The translations under genes and the position numbers were made by a program. From the NCBI GenBank assembly GCA_943324505.2, contig CALPLW020000006.1, positions 1 through 35,129 on the forward strand: DNA of 35,129 nucleotides, written 5' to 3'. This document shows positions 10,379 to 20,092 of this stretch, in pieces. Position 1 is the first letter of the stretch. Each line of letters starts with the position of its first letter. The stretch is from Comamonas sp. lk. Its GTDB lineage: Bacteria; Pseudomonadota; Gammaproteobacteria; Burkholderiales; Burkholderiaceae_C. The notes beneath the pieces are model-generated. The model did no database searches, was not told the DNA's origin, and saw only the letters and a program-made list of their open reading frames with translations.

Positions 10379-11165
10379 ACCCCTGATGGCCGCCGGACTC
10401 CATCAAAGCCGCTCCGGCCAGACCTTGGTCCTGACCATTGCCAACCCGGAACACCGCAACGCACTCGGCCCCGAGATTTATGCTGCGGGGCAAGACGCTT
10501 TGAGTATGGCCAGTAAGGATGCCGGCATCCGATCGATCGTGATCACCGGAGACGGTGGGGTCTTCAGCGCTGGCGGCAATTTGCAGCGCCTGCAAGCCAA
10601 CAGGACCCAAGCACCTGAAGTGCAGGCACAAAGCATAGAGGGCTTGCACCAATGGATCAGGTCGATCGCTCACTGCCCCAAACCCGTGATCGCAGCGGTA
10701 GAAGGCGCGGCAGCCGGCGCAGGCTTTTCACTGGCACTGGCCTGTGACCTGCTGGTCGCAGCCGATGACGCTGTCATGGTCATGGCCTACAGCTCGGTTG
10801 CCCTATCGCCGGATGGCGGCGGCAGCTGGAGCCTAGCGCAGGCCCTGCCCCGACAACTGGTGTCGGAACTCCTGATGTGCGGCAACCGAATCAGTGCCCA
10901 GCGCCTGCACGAACTTGGTGTGGTCAATCGGGTCGGACCGAGGGGGACCGCGCTTCAGATGGCCATGGCACTGGCTGAAGGGCTCAACGCCCGTGCCCCC
11001 AATGCCTTGGCCAGCGCCAAGACCTTGACACGTCAGGCCTGCGCAAACGGCCTGAACCAGCAGTTGGACCATGAGCGCGACCACTTTGTCAGTAACCTCC
11101 ATCATGCCAACGCCAACATTGGCATAACTGCGTTTCTCAATAAGACAACACCAACCTACCAATAG
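10368..11165 (+). CDS. Enoyl-CoA hydratase/isomerase family protein
   Basis: HRNALGPEIY, VFSAGGNLQRL, PVIAAVEGAAAGAGFSLALACDLLVAAD; possible start at ATG 10386. Confidence 0.92.
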   Translation: MKTEPLMAAGLHQSRSGQTLVLTIANPEHRNALGPEIYAAGQDALSMASKDAGIRSIVITGDGGVFSAGGNLQRLQANRTQAPEVQAQSIEGLHQWIRSIAHCPKPVIAAVEGAAAGAGFSLALACDLLVAADDAVMVMAYSSVALSPDGGGSWSLAQALPRQLVSELLMCGNRISAQRLHELGVVNRVGPRGTALQMAMALAEGLNARAPNALASAKTLTRQACANGLNQQLDHERDHFVSNLHHANANIGITAFLNKTTPTYQ

Positions 11166-11245
11166 GCTGAGACTTTAGAGTCCGGGTGGTCGACTGGTCC
11201 CGCGCGCGACAATCAGGCGTTTTTAAGTCACCCACAAGACAGGCT

Positions 11246-11965
11246 ATGGACGATCCCATTCTTACCATCGAAGAACGTGAAGCGATCAATTCCGGTCGCT
11301 GGTTTGCTTCCTTATCCCCTTCCCTTCGTCACGACATACTACGATGCGCCTACGTCAAACGTTTCAAGGACAGCGAGCTAATCGCTGCCCGAGGCGAACC
11401 GCCAGAGGAATGGATCGCCTGTGCTCGGGGAGCCGTACGGGTCAGCTCAACCTCGATCTCTGGCAAGCAGATCACACTGACTTACGTGGAGCCCGGCATC
11501 TGGTTTGGCGATGTGTCGATTTTCGACGGCGACCGGCGTACGCACGACGCCTATGCGCATGGCGACAGCACCATACTCTGTGTGGCAAAGGCCGATTTCA
11601 AGAAAATTTTGGCCCTGCATGCCGAGCTTTACGAGGCGCTGTTGCGCCTGCATGCCCGACGCATACGCCAGCTCTACGGTTTGGTCGAAGACTTGAACAC
11701 CTTGCCGCTACGGGCGCGTTTGGCCAAACAGTTGCTGCATCTGGTTCGCAGCTATGGCGTGCCGTCACTGAGCGATGGCCGGGAGATACGCATTGGGCTG
11801 CAGTTGGCGCAGGAAGAACTGGCGCAACTGCTGGGCGCATCCCGCCAGCGTGTCAATCAGGAACTCAAATCTATGGAACGTGAAGAAGCCATCCGCATCG
11901 AGCCAGGCGGCTTGGTCATTCGCAACCGTGAGACCTTGATGCAGATCATTGACGCTGACAGGTGA
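11246..11965 (+). CDS. Crp/Fnr-family transcriptional regulator
   Basis: cNMP-binding fold (GIWFGDVSIFDGDRRTHDAYA) plus HTH (LAQEELAQLLGASRQRVNQELKSMEREEAIRI); start at ATG 11246. Confidence 0.9.
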   Translation: MDDPILTIEEREAINSGRWFASLSPSLRHDILRCAYVKRFKDSELIAARGEPPEEWIACARGAVRVSSTSISGKQITLTYVEPGIWFGDVSIFDGDRRTHDAYAHGDSTILCVAKADFKKILALHAELYEALLRLHARRIRQLYGLVEDLNTLPLRARLAKQLLHLVRSYGVPSLSDGREIRIGLQLAQEELAQLLGASRQRVNQELKSMEREEAIRIEPGGLVIRNRETLMQIIDADR

Positions 11966-11989
11966 TACCTCGTACACCAGAACTTATCC

Positions 11990-13075
11990 ATGAGTGAATT
12001 TGACCATTTCGTTGGCACCCGCCCCGTACCGACACAGCAGGCGTTTGACACCGATGCCCTCTGCCGGTGGCTAGAGGCTTCCCTGCCCGGGTTCAATGGC
12101 CCGCTCACGGTCGAATCCTTCAAGGGCGGTCAGTCGAACCCGACGTACAAGCTGATCGCCCCATCTGGGACTTATGTGATGCGGGCCAAGCCGGGACCGG
12201 TGGCGAAGTTACTGCCGTCTGCGCACGCCATCGAACGGGAATTTGCCGTGATGAGCGGTTTACAAGGCACCGATGTACCCGTGCCTGGCATGCTATGCCT
12301 TTGCGAAGACGAGTCCGTCATTGGCCGAGCCTTCTACATCATGGAGTTCATGCCCGGACGGATCCTGTGGGACCAGACCCTACCCGGCATGACCCCGCCT
12401 GAGCGCGGCGCCATCTACGCCGAAATGAATCGCGTCATCGCGGCGCTGCACACCGTCAAGTTTGCCGAGTGCGGACTGGCTGGCTTTGGCAAGCCGGGCA
12501 ATTATTTTGAACGGCAAATTGGGCGTTGGAGCAAGCAATATGTCGCATCAATCACCCAGCCCATCCGGGAAATGGATGAATTGATGGCCTGGTTGCCGCA
12601 GCGTATTCCAGACATGGCACGCGATGAACACATGGTCAGCATCGTGCACGGCGACTTCCGTCTCGACAACCTGATGTTTCACCCCACCGAGCCGCGCATC
12701 ATCGCGGTGCTGGACTGGGAGCTGTCCACCCTCGGCCATCCACTGGCCGATTTCAGCTACCACTGCATGGCCTGGCATATCCCTCCCGGCGCATTCCGCG
12801 GCATTGGCGGGCTTGATGTGGGCAGCCTAGGTATCCCCACCGAGGCTGCGTACATCCGCCATTACTGCGAGAGCACCGGCCTCACGACCCCAGACGTGCT
12901 CAAGGCGGACTGGAACTTCTACCTCGCCTACAACCTGTTTCGACTGGCCGCCATCCTGCAAGGCATTGCCAAGCGGGTTGAGGCAGGCACGGCGGCCAGT
13001 GCGCAGGCGATCAACTCAGCCGCCGGTGCCAAGCCATTAGCGCAGATGGCCTGGCAGTTCGCGCAGCGGGCCTGA
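11990..13075 (+). CDS. Phosphotransferase family protein (APH/ACAD10-like kinase)
   Basis: [65 protein letters not shown]. Confidence 0.92.
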   Translation: MSEFDHFVGTRPVPTQQAFDTDALCRWLEASLPGFNGPLTVESFKGGQSNPTYKLIAPSGTYVMRAKPGPVAKLLPSAHAIEREFAVMSGLQGTDVPVPGMLCLCEDESVIGRAFYIMEFMPGRILWDQTLPGMTPPERGAIYAEMNRVIAALHTVKFAECGLAGFGKPGNYFERQIGRWSKQYVASITQPIREMDELMAWLPQRIPDMARDEHMVSIVHGDFRLDNLMFHPTEPRIIAVLDWELSTLGHPLADFSYHCMAWHIPPGAFRGIGGLDVGSLGIPTEAAYIRHYCESTGLTTPDVLKADWNFYLAYNLFRLAAILQGIAKRVEAGTAASAQAINSAAGAKPLAQMAWQFAQRA

Positions 13076-13119
13076 AACCAAACGCAAGATTTTTGTCAAC
13101 GGACACAACCGGAGATTCC

Positions 13120-14394
13120 ATGGACTTCGACTACTCACCCAAAACCAAAGAACTGCAAGCGCGGCTGCAGGCGTTCATGGACGGGCACATCTACCCCGCC
13201 GAAGGCGCCTACCATGCCGAGATCGCGGCCAACAGCAACGCCGGCAAGCGCTGGACGCCCCTGCAGACGATCGAAAAACTCAAGGTCAAAGCGCGCTCGG
13301 AAGGGCTGTGGAACCTGTTCCTCCCGGTCGATAGCGCCACCGCCTCGGGCTACCACGGAGCCGGCCTGACCAACCAGGAGTACGCGCCACTGGCCGAAAT
13401 CATGGGCCGCGTCATGTGGTCAAGCGAGGTGTTCAACTGCTCGGCGCCCGACACTGGCAACATGGAAACCATTGCTCGCTATGGCTCAGAGCAAGATAAG
13501 GCGCGTTGGCTAAAGCCTCTGCTGGAGGGCCAAATCCGCTCGGCATTTGCCATGACCGAGCCCGATGTCGCCTCCAGCGACGCCACGAATATCGCCACTC
13601 GCATTGAGCGCGATGGCGACCACTATGTGATCAATGGCCGCAAGTGGTGGACATCGGGCGCGGGCGACCCCCGTTGCGCCATCTACATCACCATGGGCAA
13701 GACCAACCCGGACGCGCCACGCCACTCTCAGCAGAGCATGGTGCTGGTGCCCGCCGACACGCCGGGCCTGAAGGTGATTCGCCCACTCAACGTGATGGGC
13801 TATGACGATGCGCCTCATGGCCACATGGAAGTGGTGTTTGACAATGTCCGGGTTCCAGCCAGCAATATTTTGCTTGGAGAAGGCCGTGGCTTTGAAATTG
13901 CCCAAGGGCGCCTTGGCCCCGGGCGCATTCACCACTGCATGCGCCTGATCGGGCTGGCCGAGCGGGCGCTTGAGTTGATGTGCAAGCGGGCCTCATCACG
14001 CGTGGCCTTTGGCAAGACAGTGGCCGCGCAAACCGTCACCCAGGAGCGCATCGCCGAATCGCGCTGCAAGATCGACATGGCACGGCTGCTCACCCTCAAG
14101 GCCGCCTGGATGATGGACGTGGGCGGCAACAAGTTTGCCAAAAATGAAATTGCCATGATCAAGGTGGTGGCGCCGAACATGGCCTGCGAGGTGATCGACT
14201 GGGCGATTCAGGTGCATGGTGGCGCCGGTATGTGCGACGACTTCCCCCTGGCCTACAGCTACGTCAGCGCCCGCACACTGCGCTTTGCCGATGGGCCAGA
14301 CGAGGTCCACCGTAACGCCATTGCCAAACTGGAGCTTGGCAAATATGCCGTTAACCCAAAACCGGTTGAAATGCCCATCACGCGCGGCTACTGA
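13120..14394 (+). CDS. Acyl-CoA dehydrogenase family protein
   Basis: [62 protein letters not shown]; start at ATG 13120. Confidence 0.93.
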   Translation: MDFDYSPKTKELQARLQAFMDGHIYPAEGAYHAEIAANSNAGKRWTPLQTIEKLKVKARSEGLWNLFLPVDSATASGYHGAGLTNQEYAPLAEIMGRVMWSSEVFNCSAPDTGNMETIARYGSEQDKARWLKPLLEGQIRSAFAMTEPDVASSDATNIATRIERDGDHYVINGRKWWTSGAGDPRCAIYITMGKTNPDAPRHSQQSMVLVPADTPGLKVIRPLNVMGYDDAPHGHMEVVFDNVRVPASNILLGEGRGFEIAQGRLGPGRIHHCMRLIGLAERALELMCKRASSRVAFGKTVAAQTVTQERIAESRCKIDMARLLTLKAAWMMDVGGNKFAKNEIAMIKVVAPNMACEVIDWAIQVHGGAGMCDDFPLAYSYVSARTLRFADGPDEVHRNAIAKLELGKYAVNPKPVEMPITRGY

Positions 14395-14423
14395 CTAGCC
14401 CCCAAATGATGAGAGTGGTCAGG

Positions 14424-15662
14424 TCAGCGGCCCAGACCCTCAATCCCTGACCACAGTTCATGCAAGTCCGGGAACCGCCATTTGGCCGGGTCTTCCCGGC
14501 CTGCAATGCGGTCCACGGTATCGGCGCGGGATAAGTCGACCATCATCGCTGGGATTCTCAGGCTGGATTTGGTCGAGTAAAACATTTTGACCTTGGGCGT
14601 CGTCAAGGATTTCCCAGCCTGCTCTGTCACGACGCCGATGCGCCCGGACTTCATCAGTACCAGTGACCCCACCGGGTAAATGCCCATGCTCTTGACAAAG
14701 GCCTGGAACACCGCAGGGTCAAAATGGCCTTTGGACCATTCCGCCATTTTGCGCAGTGATTCGGCCGGATCCCAACCGGTCTTGTAGGCCCGGTTGGATG
14801 TGATGGCGTCATAGACATCGCAAACTGCTCCCATCTTGGCCAGCAAGCTGATCTCATCGCCCTTCAAGCCCTTGGGGTAACCCGAGCCATCCATTTTTTC
14901 ATGATGATGCAGGCAGACATCCAGCGCCACTGGGTCTATTTTTTCGCCGTTCAACAGCATGCCATGGCCTTCGACCGGGTGACTTTTGATTACCCCAAAC
15001 TCAGCTTCGGTCAACTTGCTGGGCTTATTCAGAATCAGCGGCGGCATCACGGCCTTTCCGAGGTCATGCAACAAGCCGGCCAAGCCAGCCGACCGCGTCT
15101 GCGCGTCATCGAAACCTAATTGCCGACCCAGCGCCACCATCATGGCGCACACTGCCACCGAATGCATGTAGGTGTAGTCGTCGGCGGTCTTTATGCGGGC
15201 CATGCTGATCAGGGCGTAAGGGTTACGGGACACCGAATCGGAGATGTGTTCAACCAACTGTCGTGCACTGCCTGTATCGACGGCATTGCCCATACGCGCC
15301 TCCTTGAACATCGCCACCACGGCCTGTTTAGACTGCTTGCAGATCTGGGCCGCCCGCGCCATTTCACGCTCGATAGCTACAGGCGCCACCGCAAGTTTGA
15401 CTGGCGCACGAGGATTAAGCACCGCTTCGATTTCACGCTCAGCCTGCTTTGGCAGCACCGCCACCACTGTGACCGGCACATCTATACCTTTGCTGCTGTC
15501 GATCCAGACCTCACGGATGCTGCTGGACCGTATCGTCAGCAAGTCCTTGGGGTTGGACAAGACAAAGGATGAGCGGATGAAGGGGTGCTCCATCCAGGAG
15601 CCACAAAACTCCTTGATGTGCATACCCACCATCAATTGGTCAACGCCGATTCGTTTCAGCAC
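14424..15662 (-). CDS. HD-GYP domain protein with DUF3391-like N-terminus (putative c-di-GMP phosphodiesterase), copy 1
   Basis: LLHDLGKAVMPP, HHHEKMDGSGYPKGLKGDEISLLAKMGAVCDVYDAITSNRAYK; start inferred at GTG 15662 by alignment with copy 2 (VLKRIGVDQL vs MLKRISVRQL). Confidence 0.88.
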   Translation of the reverse strand: MLKRIGVDQLMVGMHIKEFCGSWMEHPFIRSSFVLSNPKDLLTIRSSSIREVWIDSSKGIDVPVTVVAVLPKQAEREIEAVLNPRAPVKLAVAPVAIEREMARAAQICKQSKQAVVAMFKEARMGNAVDTGSARQLVEHISDSVSRNPYALISMARIKTADDYTYMHSVAVCAMMVALGRQLGFDDAQTRSAGLAGLLHDLGKAVMPPLILNKPSKLTEAEFGVIKSHPVEGHGMLLNGEKIDPVALDVCLHHHEKMDGSGYPKGLKGDEISLLAKMGAVCDVYDAITSNRAYKTGWDPAESLRKMAEWSKGHFDPAVFQAFVKSMGIYPVGSLVLMKSGRIGVVTEQAGKSLTTPKVKMFYSTKSSLRIPAMMVDLSRADTVDRIAGREDPAKWRFPDLHELWSGIEGLGR

Positions 15663-15727
15663 CGCAAATCCCCTGCCCCATATCGTTATGGCTTGATCAT
15701 AGTCTGGAAGGACAGCTCCGCTTAAAG

Positions 15728-16966
15728 TCAACGGCGCACAATGTCAATACCTGACCAAAGTTGGTCCAGATCGGGGAAGCCCCATTTCTCAGGATCCTCC
15801 CGGCCAATGATGCGCTCGGTCGTACCAGGACTCGACAAATCAACCAAGTCCGGTGCAATCCGCATATTCGACTTGGTGGAGAAAAAGACCTTCACCCTCG
15901 GCATGACAAGTGAAGCCGCCGCCTGCTCCGTGACCACGCCAATCCGGCCAGTGTTCATCAGAACCAGTGAGCCCACGGGGTAGATGCCCATGCTTTTGAC
16001 AAAGGCCTGAAACACCTTTTGATCAAAATGTCCGTTTGACCATTCAGCCATTTTCCGCAGCGCCTCGGCTGGATCCCATCCAGTTTTGTAAGGCCGGTTG
16101 GATGTGATTGCATCGTAGACATCACAGACCGCGCCCATTTTGGCCATCAGACTGATAGCATCACCCTTGAGACCCTCCGGATAACCTGAGCCATCTATTT
16201 TTTCGTGGTGGTGCAGGCAGACGTCGAGGGTGTCAGCGTCAAAGTTATCACTCATCAGCAGCATTGCATGCCCTTTGACCGGGTGGCTTTTCATGATTTC
16301 AAACTCAGCCGCTGTCAATTTTCCAGGCTTATTCAGCACCGTGGGCGGCATCGCGGCCTTACCCAAGTCGTGCATCAAACCGGCCAATCCCGCCAGCCGG
16401 GTTTTTGCTTCGTCCAGACCGAGTTGCTTGGCCAGCACCACCATCATGGCGCACACAGCCACCGAATGCAGATAGGTGTAGTCGTCCACCGTTTTCAGCC
16501 GTGCCAGACTGATCAGAGCGCTCGGGTTTCGCATCACCGAGTCTGAAATTTCCTCAACCAAATCTCTGGCGCCGCCAACGTCAACGCTGTTGCCCATGCG
16601 GACTTCTTCAAACATGGACACCATCGCCTGCTTCGAATGACTGCAAATCAGGGCGGCACGCTCCATTTCGTGCTCAATGGACAAACGAACCGCACGCCGG
16701 CCACCTAACGCCACCTGCTCAAGCGCAGCATCGATTTCAATTTCAGCCTGCTTTTCAGACACGACGGGCACAGAGGCGGAGACATCCAGTCCCTTGCTGC
16801 TGTCGATCCAGACTTCTTTGATGCTGCTTGCAAGAATAACGTTCAGATCTTTGGTATTGGAAAGCACAAAGGAAGCCCGTATGAACGGATGCTCCATCCA
16901 AGAGCCACAAAACTCCTTGATATGCATTCCCACGGTCAACTGTCTGACGCTGATGCGTTTAAGCAT
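15728..16966 (-). CDS. HD-GYP domain protein with DUF3391-like N-terminus (putative c-di-GMP phosphodiesterase), copy 2
   Basis: LMHDLGKAAMPP, HHHEKIDGSGYPEGLKGDAISLMAKMGAVCDVYDAITSNRPYK; ATG 16966 (MLKRISVRQLTVGMHIKEFCGSW). Confidence 0.9.
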   Translation of the reverse strand: MLKRISVRQLTVGMHIKEFCGSWMEHPFIRASFVLSNTKDLNVILASSIKEVWIDSSKGLDVSASVPVVSEKQAEIEIDAALEQVALGGRRAVRLSIEHEMERAALICSHSKQAMVSMFEEVRMGNSVDVGGARDLVEEISDSVMRNPSALISLARLKTVDDYTYLHSVAVCAMMVVLAKQLGLDEAKTRLAGLAGLMHDLGKAAMPPTVLNKPGKLTAAEFEIMKSHPVKGHAMLLMSDNFDADTLDVCLHHHEKIDGSGYPEGLKGDAISLMAKMGAVCDVYDAITSNRPYKTGWDPAEALRKMAEWSNGHFDQKVFQAFVKSMGIYPVGSLVLMNTGRIGVVTEQAAASLVMPRVKVFFSTKSNMRIAPDLVDLSSPGTTERIIGREDPEKWGFPDLDQLWSGIDIVRR

Positions 16967-17101
16967 GAAAAGCAAAATCCTGTTAAGCGAACGTGATTGA
17001 CGCCGCACTCTCCGCGTCATAACGCGCTGACCGAAAACGAGTATAAACCGCAACGCCAAACCGGTTTTGGCTGCCACCAGATCGACCTGTACACTCCCAA
17101 T

Positions 17102-18142
17102 ATGTCAAGCCTTTACCTGGATCACTTCGGTCTGAAAAGACCCCCTTTTCAGATCACGCCCGACCCTGATTTCTTTTTTTCAGGGGGGCGTCGGGGTGAT
17201 ATTCTGTCCGCGCTTTTGCATGTGGCCACGCATGACGAGGGCATCACCACCATGGTGGCCGAGGTGGGCAGCGGAAAGACATTATTGTCGCGACTCATGA
17301 TTGGCAAGCTGCCGGCTGACGTGTGCGCGGTTTACTTGGCAAATCCGTTTTTCAGCCGTGACGAGATCATTGAGGCCATTTCACGCGACTTGGGGCTGAC
17401 TGGCCTGGTGGCCTCTATGGAGGGCAAGCTCGCTGCTTTACAACACGAGTTGTTGCGCCGGCACGCCAGCGGTCAACGGGTGCTGCTGGTCATTGACGAG
17501 GCTCACACCATGCCCATCGAATCGCTCGAAGAAGTGCGCCTGCTGTCAAATATCGAAACCGGGCAACACAAGCTGGTCAACATCATGCTGTTTGGTCAGC
17601 CCGAACTCGACGACTTACTCGCCGAACCCAAGTTGCGGCAGCTCAGAGACAGGGTGATCCACCGCTTTGATCTTGCGCGACTTCACGCTGATGAAATCGG
17701 CGCCTACATAGACCACCGCCTGCGTGCTGCTGGCTGGACCAGCGCGCGCCTGTTTTCGCCGCAGGCACTGGCGCAACTTGTCAAGGTTTCAGATGGCCGG
17801 GCGCGTCGCATCAACCTACTGTCTGACAAGGCGCTGCTGGCGGCCTACGCGCAGGGCAAGGAATCGGTCGACGAGCATCACGTCATCAGCGCGGCAAGGG
17901 AGTTGCCAACGGTTCGCCCGGGCGCGGCCGGGAATGTGCAGCAACCCTGGGCCAATCCCGTCTGGCAAATAGCGGCAGCCAGCCTGGCCGCCGCGGGCCT
18001 ATACGGATTATTTTTATGGGCCAGCCTACCAATACCAGGGGGTGGCACTGCCGCATCAACGGCCGAAAAGATGCAACCCGCCAGCTCACCAACTCTCCAC
18101 TTCGATACCAGTTTGACGCTGGGGCCAAGGAGAGCAAATTAA
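17102..18142 (+). CDS. mshM: ExeA/MshM-like AAA+ ATPase with C-terminal TM segment
   Basis: YLDHFGLKRPPFQITPDPDFFFSGGRRGDILSALLH, AEVGSGKTLLSRLM Walker A, VLLVIDEAHTMPIESLEEVRLLSNIET; predicted TM near C-terminus. Confidence 0.85.
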   Translation: MSSLYLDHFGLKRPPFQITPDPDFFFSGGRRGDILSALLHVATHDEGITTMVAEVGSGKTLLSRLMIGKLPADVCAVYLANPFFSRDEIIEAISRDLGLTGLVASMEGKLAALQHELLRRHASGQRVLLVIDEAHTMPIESLEEVRLLSNIETGQHKLVNIMLFGQPELDDLLAEPKLRQLRDRVIHRFDLARLHADEIGAYIDHRLRAAGWTSARLFSPQALAQLVKVSDGRARRINLLSDKALLAAYAQGKESVDEHHVISAARELPTVRPGAAGNVQQPWANPVWQIAAASLAAAGLYGLFLWASLPIPGGGTAASTAEKMQPASSPTLHFDTSLTLGPRRAN

Positions 18143-18253
18143 CCGACTCGGGTAAAAAAATTCACTTCCAGCCCGTGATGCCTTAGGTCACCGTTATGTT
18201 TTTGCACTTACAATGACAAAACAAATGAACTGATTACCCAGGGAAAGCATCTG

Positions 18254-20092
18254 ATGAACGGGTATCTCCGGAATTCAACAAGCGTTCACATCGCGCTTGG
18301 TTCAAGTTTAAGGCTCGCTTGCCTGGGTGGTTGTCTCTGGCTCTCCGGATGCGCAGGCCCGACGCCGCTTTCGACATCGAACCAGCACCTGACACCCAGC
18401 CCGGTCGTGGCCGGGCGGCCACCCGATTTTGCGCTGGCGCCACCCATTCCCAAACCGCCGCGCCCCAGTGAGCGCCAAGAGCTCTACAGCGTGGTGATGC
18501 GAGACGTAGCGGTACAAGATCTGCTGTTTGCCCTTGCGCGTGACGCCAAACTGAATATCGATATCCATCCCGCTATCACTGGCACGGTCACCATGAATGT
18601 GAGCGACCAGACTTTGGTGGAAATATTGGATCGCGTCGCGCGGCAGATTGATCTGCGCTACGACATCAATGGCAAGAACCTGTCCATCCAGCCTGACCTG
18701 CCCTACCTTAAAAATTACCGCATCGACTACCCCAACATCGCTCGGAATTCAACTTCGGCTATCGGCTCGAGCAGTTCTGTCGGGGGCGGCAGCACCTCGA
18801 GCAGTTCCATTGACAACACCTCGTCCAACAAATTCTGGGACACGCTCAAAACCAATCTGATCGACTTACTGCGCGAAACCGACAAGGTGGTTCAAGAGGG
18901 CGGCACCGCCAGCGCCGCCACCGCTGCGCAGGCCGTAGCGCTCACACCTCGGCCTGCCACCAGCGCGCCCGCGTCAGGTGGTGCTGCCACAGGAAACCAA
19001 GTTACTGCAGCGACGGCAGCGGCGGCGGCACAATTGCAAGCCGCCAACGCCGCGGCTGTGCAGCCTGCAGCAGCAGTGCCCCGAAGCATTTTTCGTGAAG
19101 CCGCATCGGTCATTGTTAACGCCGAAACCGGTAACATCAGTGTTCGAGCTACACAAAGCCAACACACCAAGGTGCGTGAATTCGTGGACAGGGTATTGAG
19201 TTCTGCACGCCGGCAAGTGCTGCTTGAAGCCACCATCGTGGAAGTCGACCTGTCCAGCCAGTACCAGCAGGGCATCAACTGGTCGATTCTGCAAACCGGT
19301 GGCGCCAATGCCGGCTCGGGCATATCCATCAATCAAGGCAGTGCTGTGAGTTCGCTGGCCGAATTGACCTTCAAGCAATTCCGGCTCTGGAACGGCGATG
19401 CCGACCTGAGCGCCATGCTCCGGATGCTCGAGTCTTTCGGTACCTTGCGCGTGTTGTCAAGCCCCAAGATTTCGGTACTGAACAACCAGAGCAGCATGTT
19501 GAAGGTGGTGGACAACAAGGTGTATTTCACAGTCACTACCACCCCCGGGACCGCTGCCACGGCAACCACGCCGGCCACTGCGACGACTTACTCCACGGCG
19601 GCAACAACGGTCCCGATCGGCTTCCTGATGGCCGTGATACCGCAGATCAGTGAAGGCCACGAGATCACCCTGAACCTGCGGCCGACCATCACACGAATCA
19701 CTGGCTTCGTCAATGACCCCAACCCTGATCTGGCCAAGGCCGGTGTCTCCAACCGTGTACCCGAAGTCCAAACCCGCGAAATGGAATCCATGATGCGGGT
19801 GCAGTCGGGTGACATCGCCATTTTGGGAGGCTTGATGCAAGACAGTCGCGACAAAAACTCGGACGAAATTCCCGGCCTGAACAACCTGCCTTCTATTGGT
19901 AACCTGTTCAAGTACCGTAACGAGACGAGCAAAAAATCGGAATTGGTGATCTTTTTACGGCCTACGGTGCTGAGCGATGCCAGCCTGTCAGGCGATTTTC
20001 GGGACTATCGGGGGAATTTGCCGACCGCCCTCGACGACGGTCGCAGCAGTGGCGGCTTGATCACCTGGCCGCCGGCCAAGATGGCGCCATGA
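18254..20092 (+). CDS. mshL: MshL-type secretin (pilus/T2SS outer-membrane pore), lipoprotein signal
   Basis: LSGC lipobox, STN-like N domain (VAVQDLLFALARDAKLNIDIHPAITGTVTMNVSDQTLVEILD), secretin core (VRVLSSPKISVLNNQSSMLKVVDNKVYFTV; SGDIAILGGLMQDSRDKNSDEIPGLNNLPSIGNLFKY). Confidence 0.9.
   Translation: MNGYLRNSTSVHIALGSSLRLACLGGCLWLSGCAGPTPLSTSNQHLTPSPVVAGRPPDFALAPPIPKPPRPSERQELYSVVMRDVAVQDLLFALARDAKLNIDIHPAITGTVTMNVSDQTLVEILDRVARQIDLRYDINGKNLSIQPDLPYLKNYRIDYPNIARNSTSAIGSSSSVGGGSTSSSSIDNTSSNKFWDTLKTNLIDLLRETDKVVQEGGTASAATAAQAVALTPRPATSAPASGGAATGNQVTAATAAAAAQLQAANAAAVQPAAAVPRSIFREAASVIVNAETGNISVRATQSQHTKVREFVDRVLSSARRQVLLEATIVEVDLSSQYQQGINWSILQTGGANAGSGISINQGSAVSSLAELTFKQFRLWNGDADLSAMLRMLESFGTLRVLSSPKISVLNNQSSMLKVVDNKVYFTVTTTPGTAATATTPATATTYSTAATTVPIGFLMAVIPQISEGHEITLNLRPTITRITGFVNDPNPDLAKAGVSNRVPEVQTREMESMMRVQSGDIAILGGLMQDSRDKNSDEIPGLNNLPSIGNLFKYRNETSKKSELVIFLRPTVLSDASLSGDFRDYRGNLPTALDDGRSSGGLITWPPAKMAP

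Noticed and set aside
17970-18010. AAATAGC...GGGCCTA similarity to the dispersed repeat in mshM
   Set aside because: Falls in a TM-coding segment; CAAGG core is absent.
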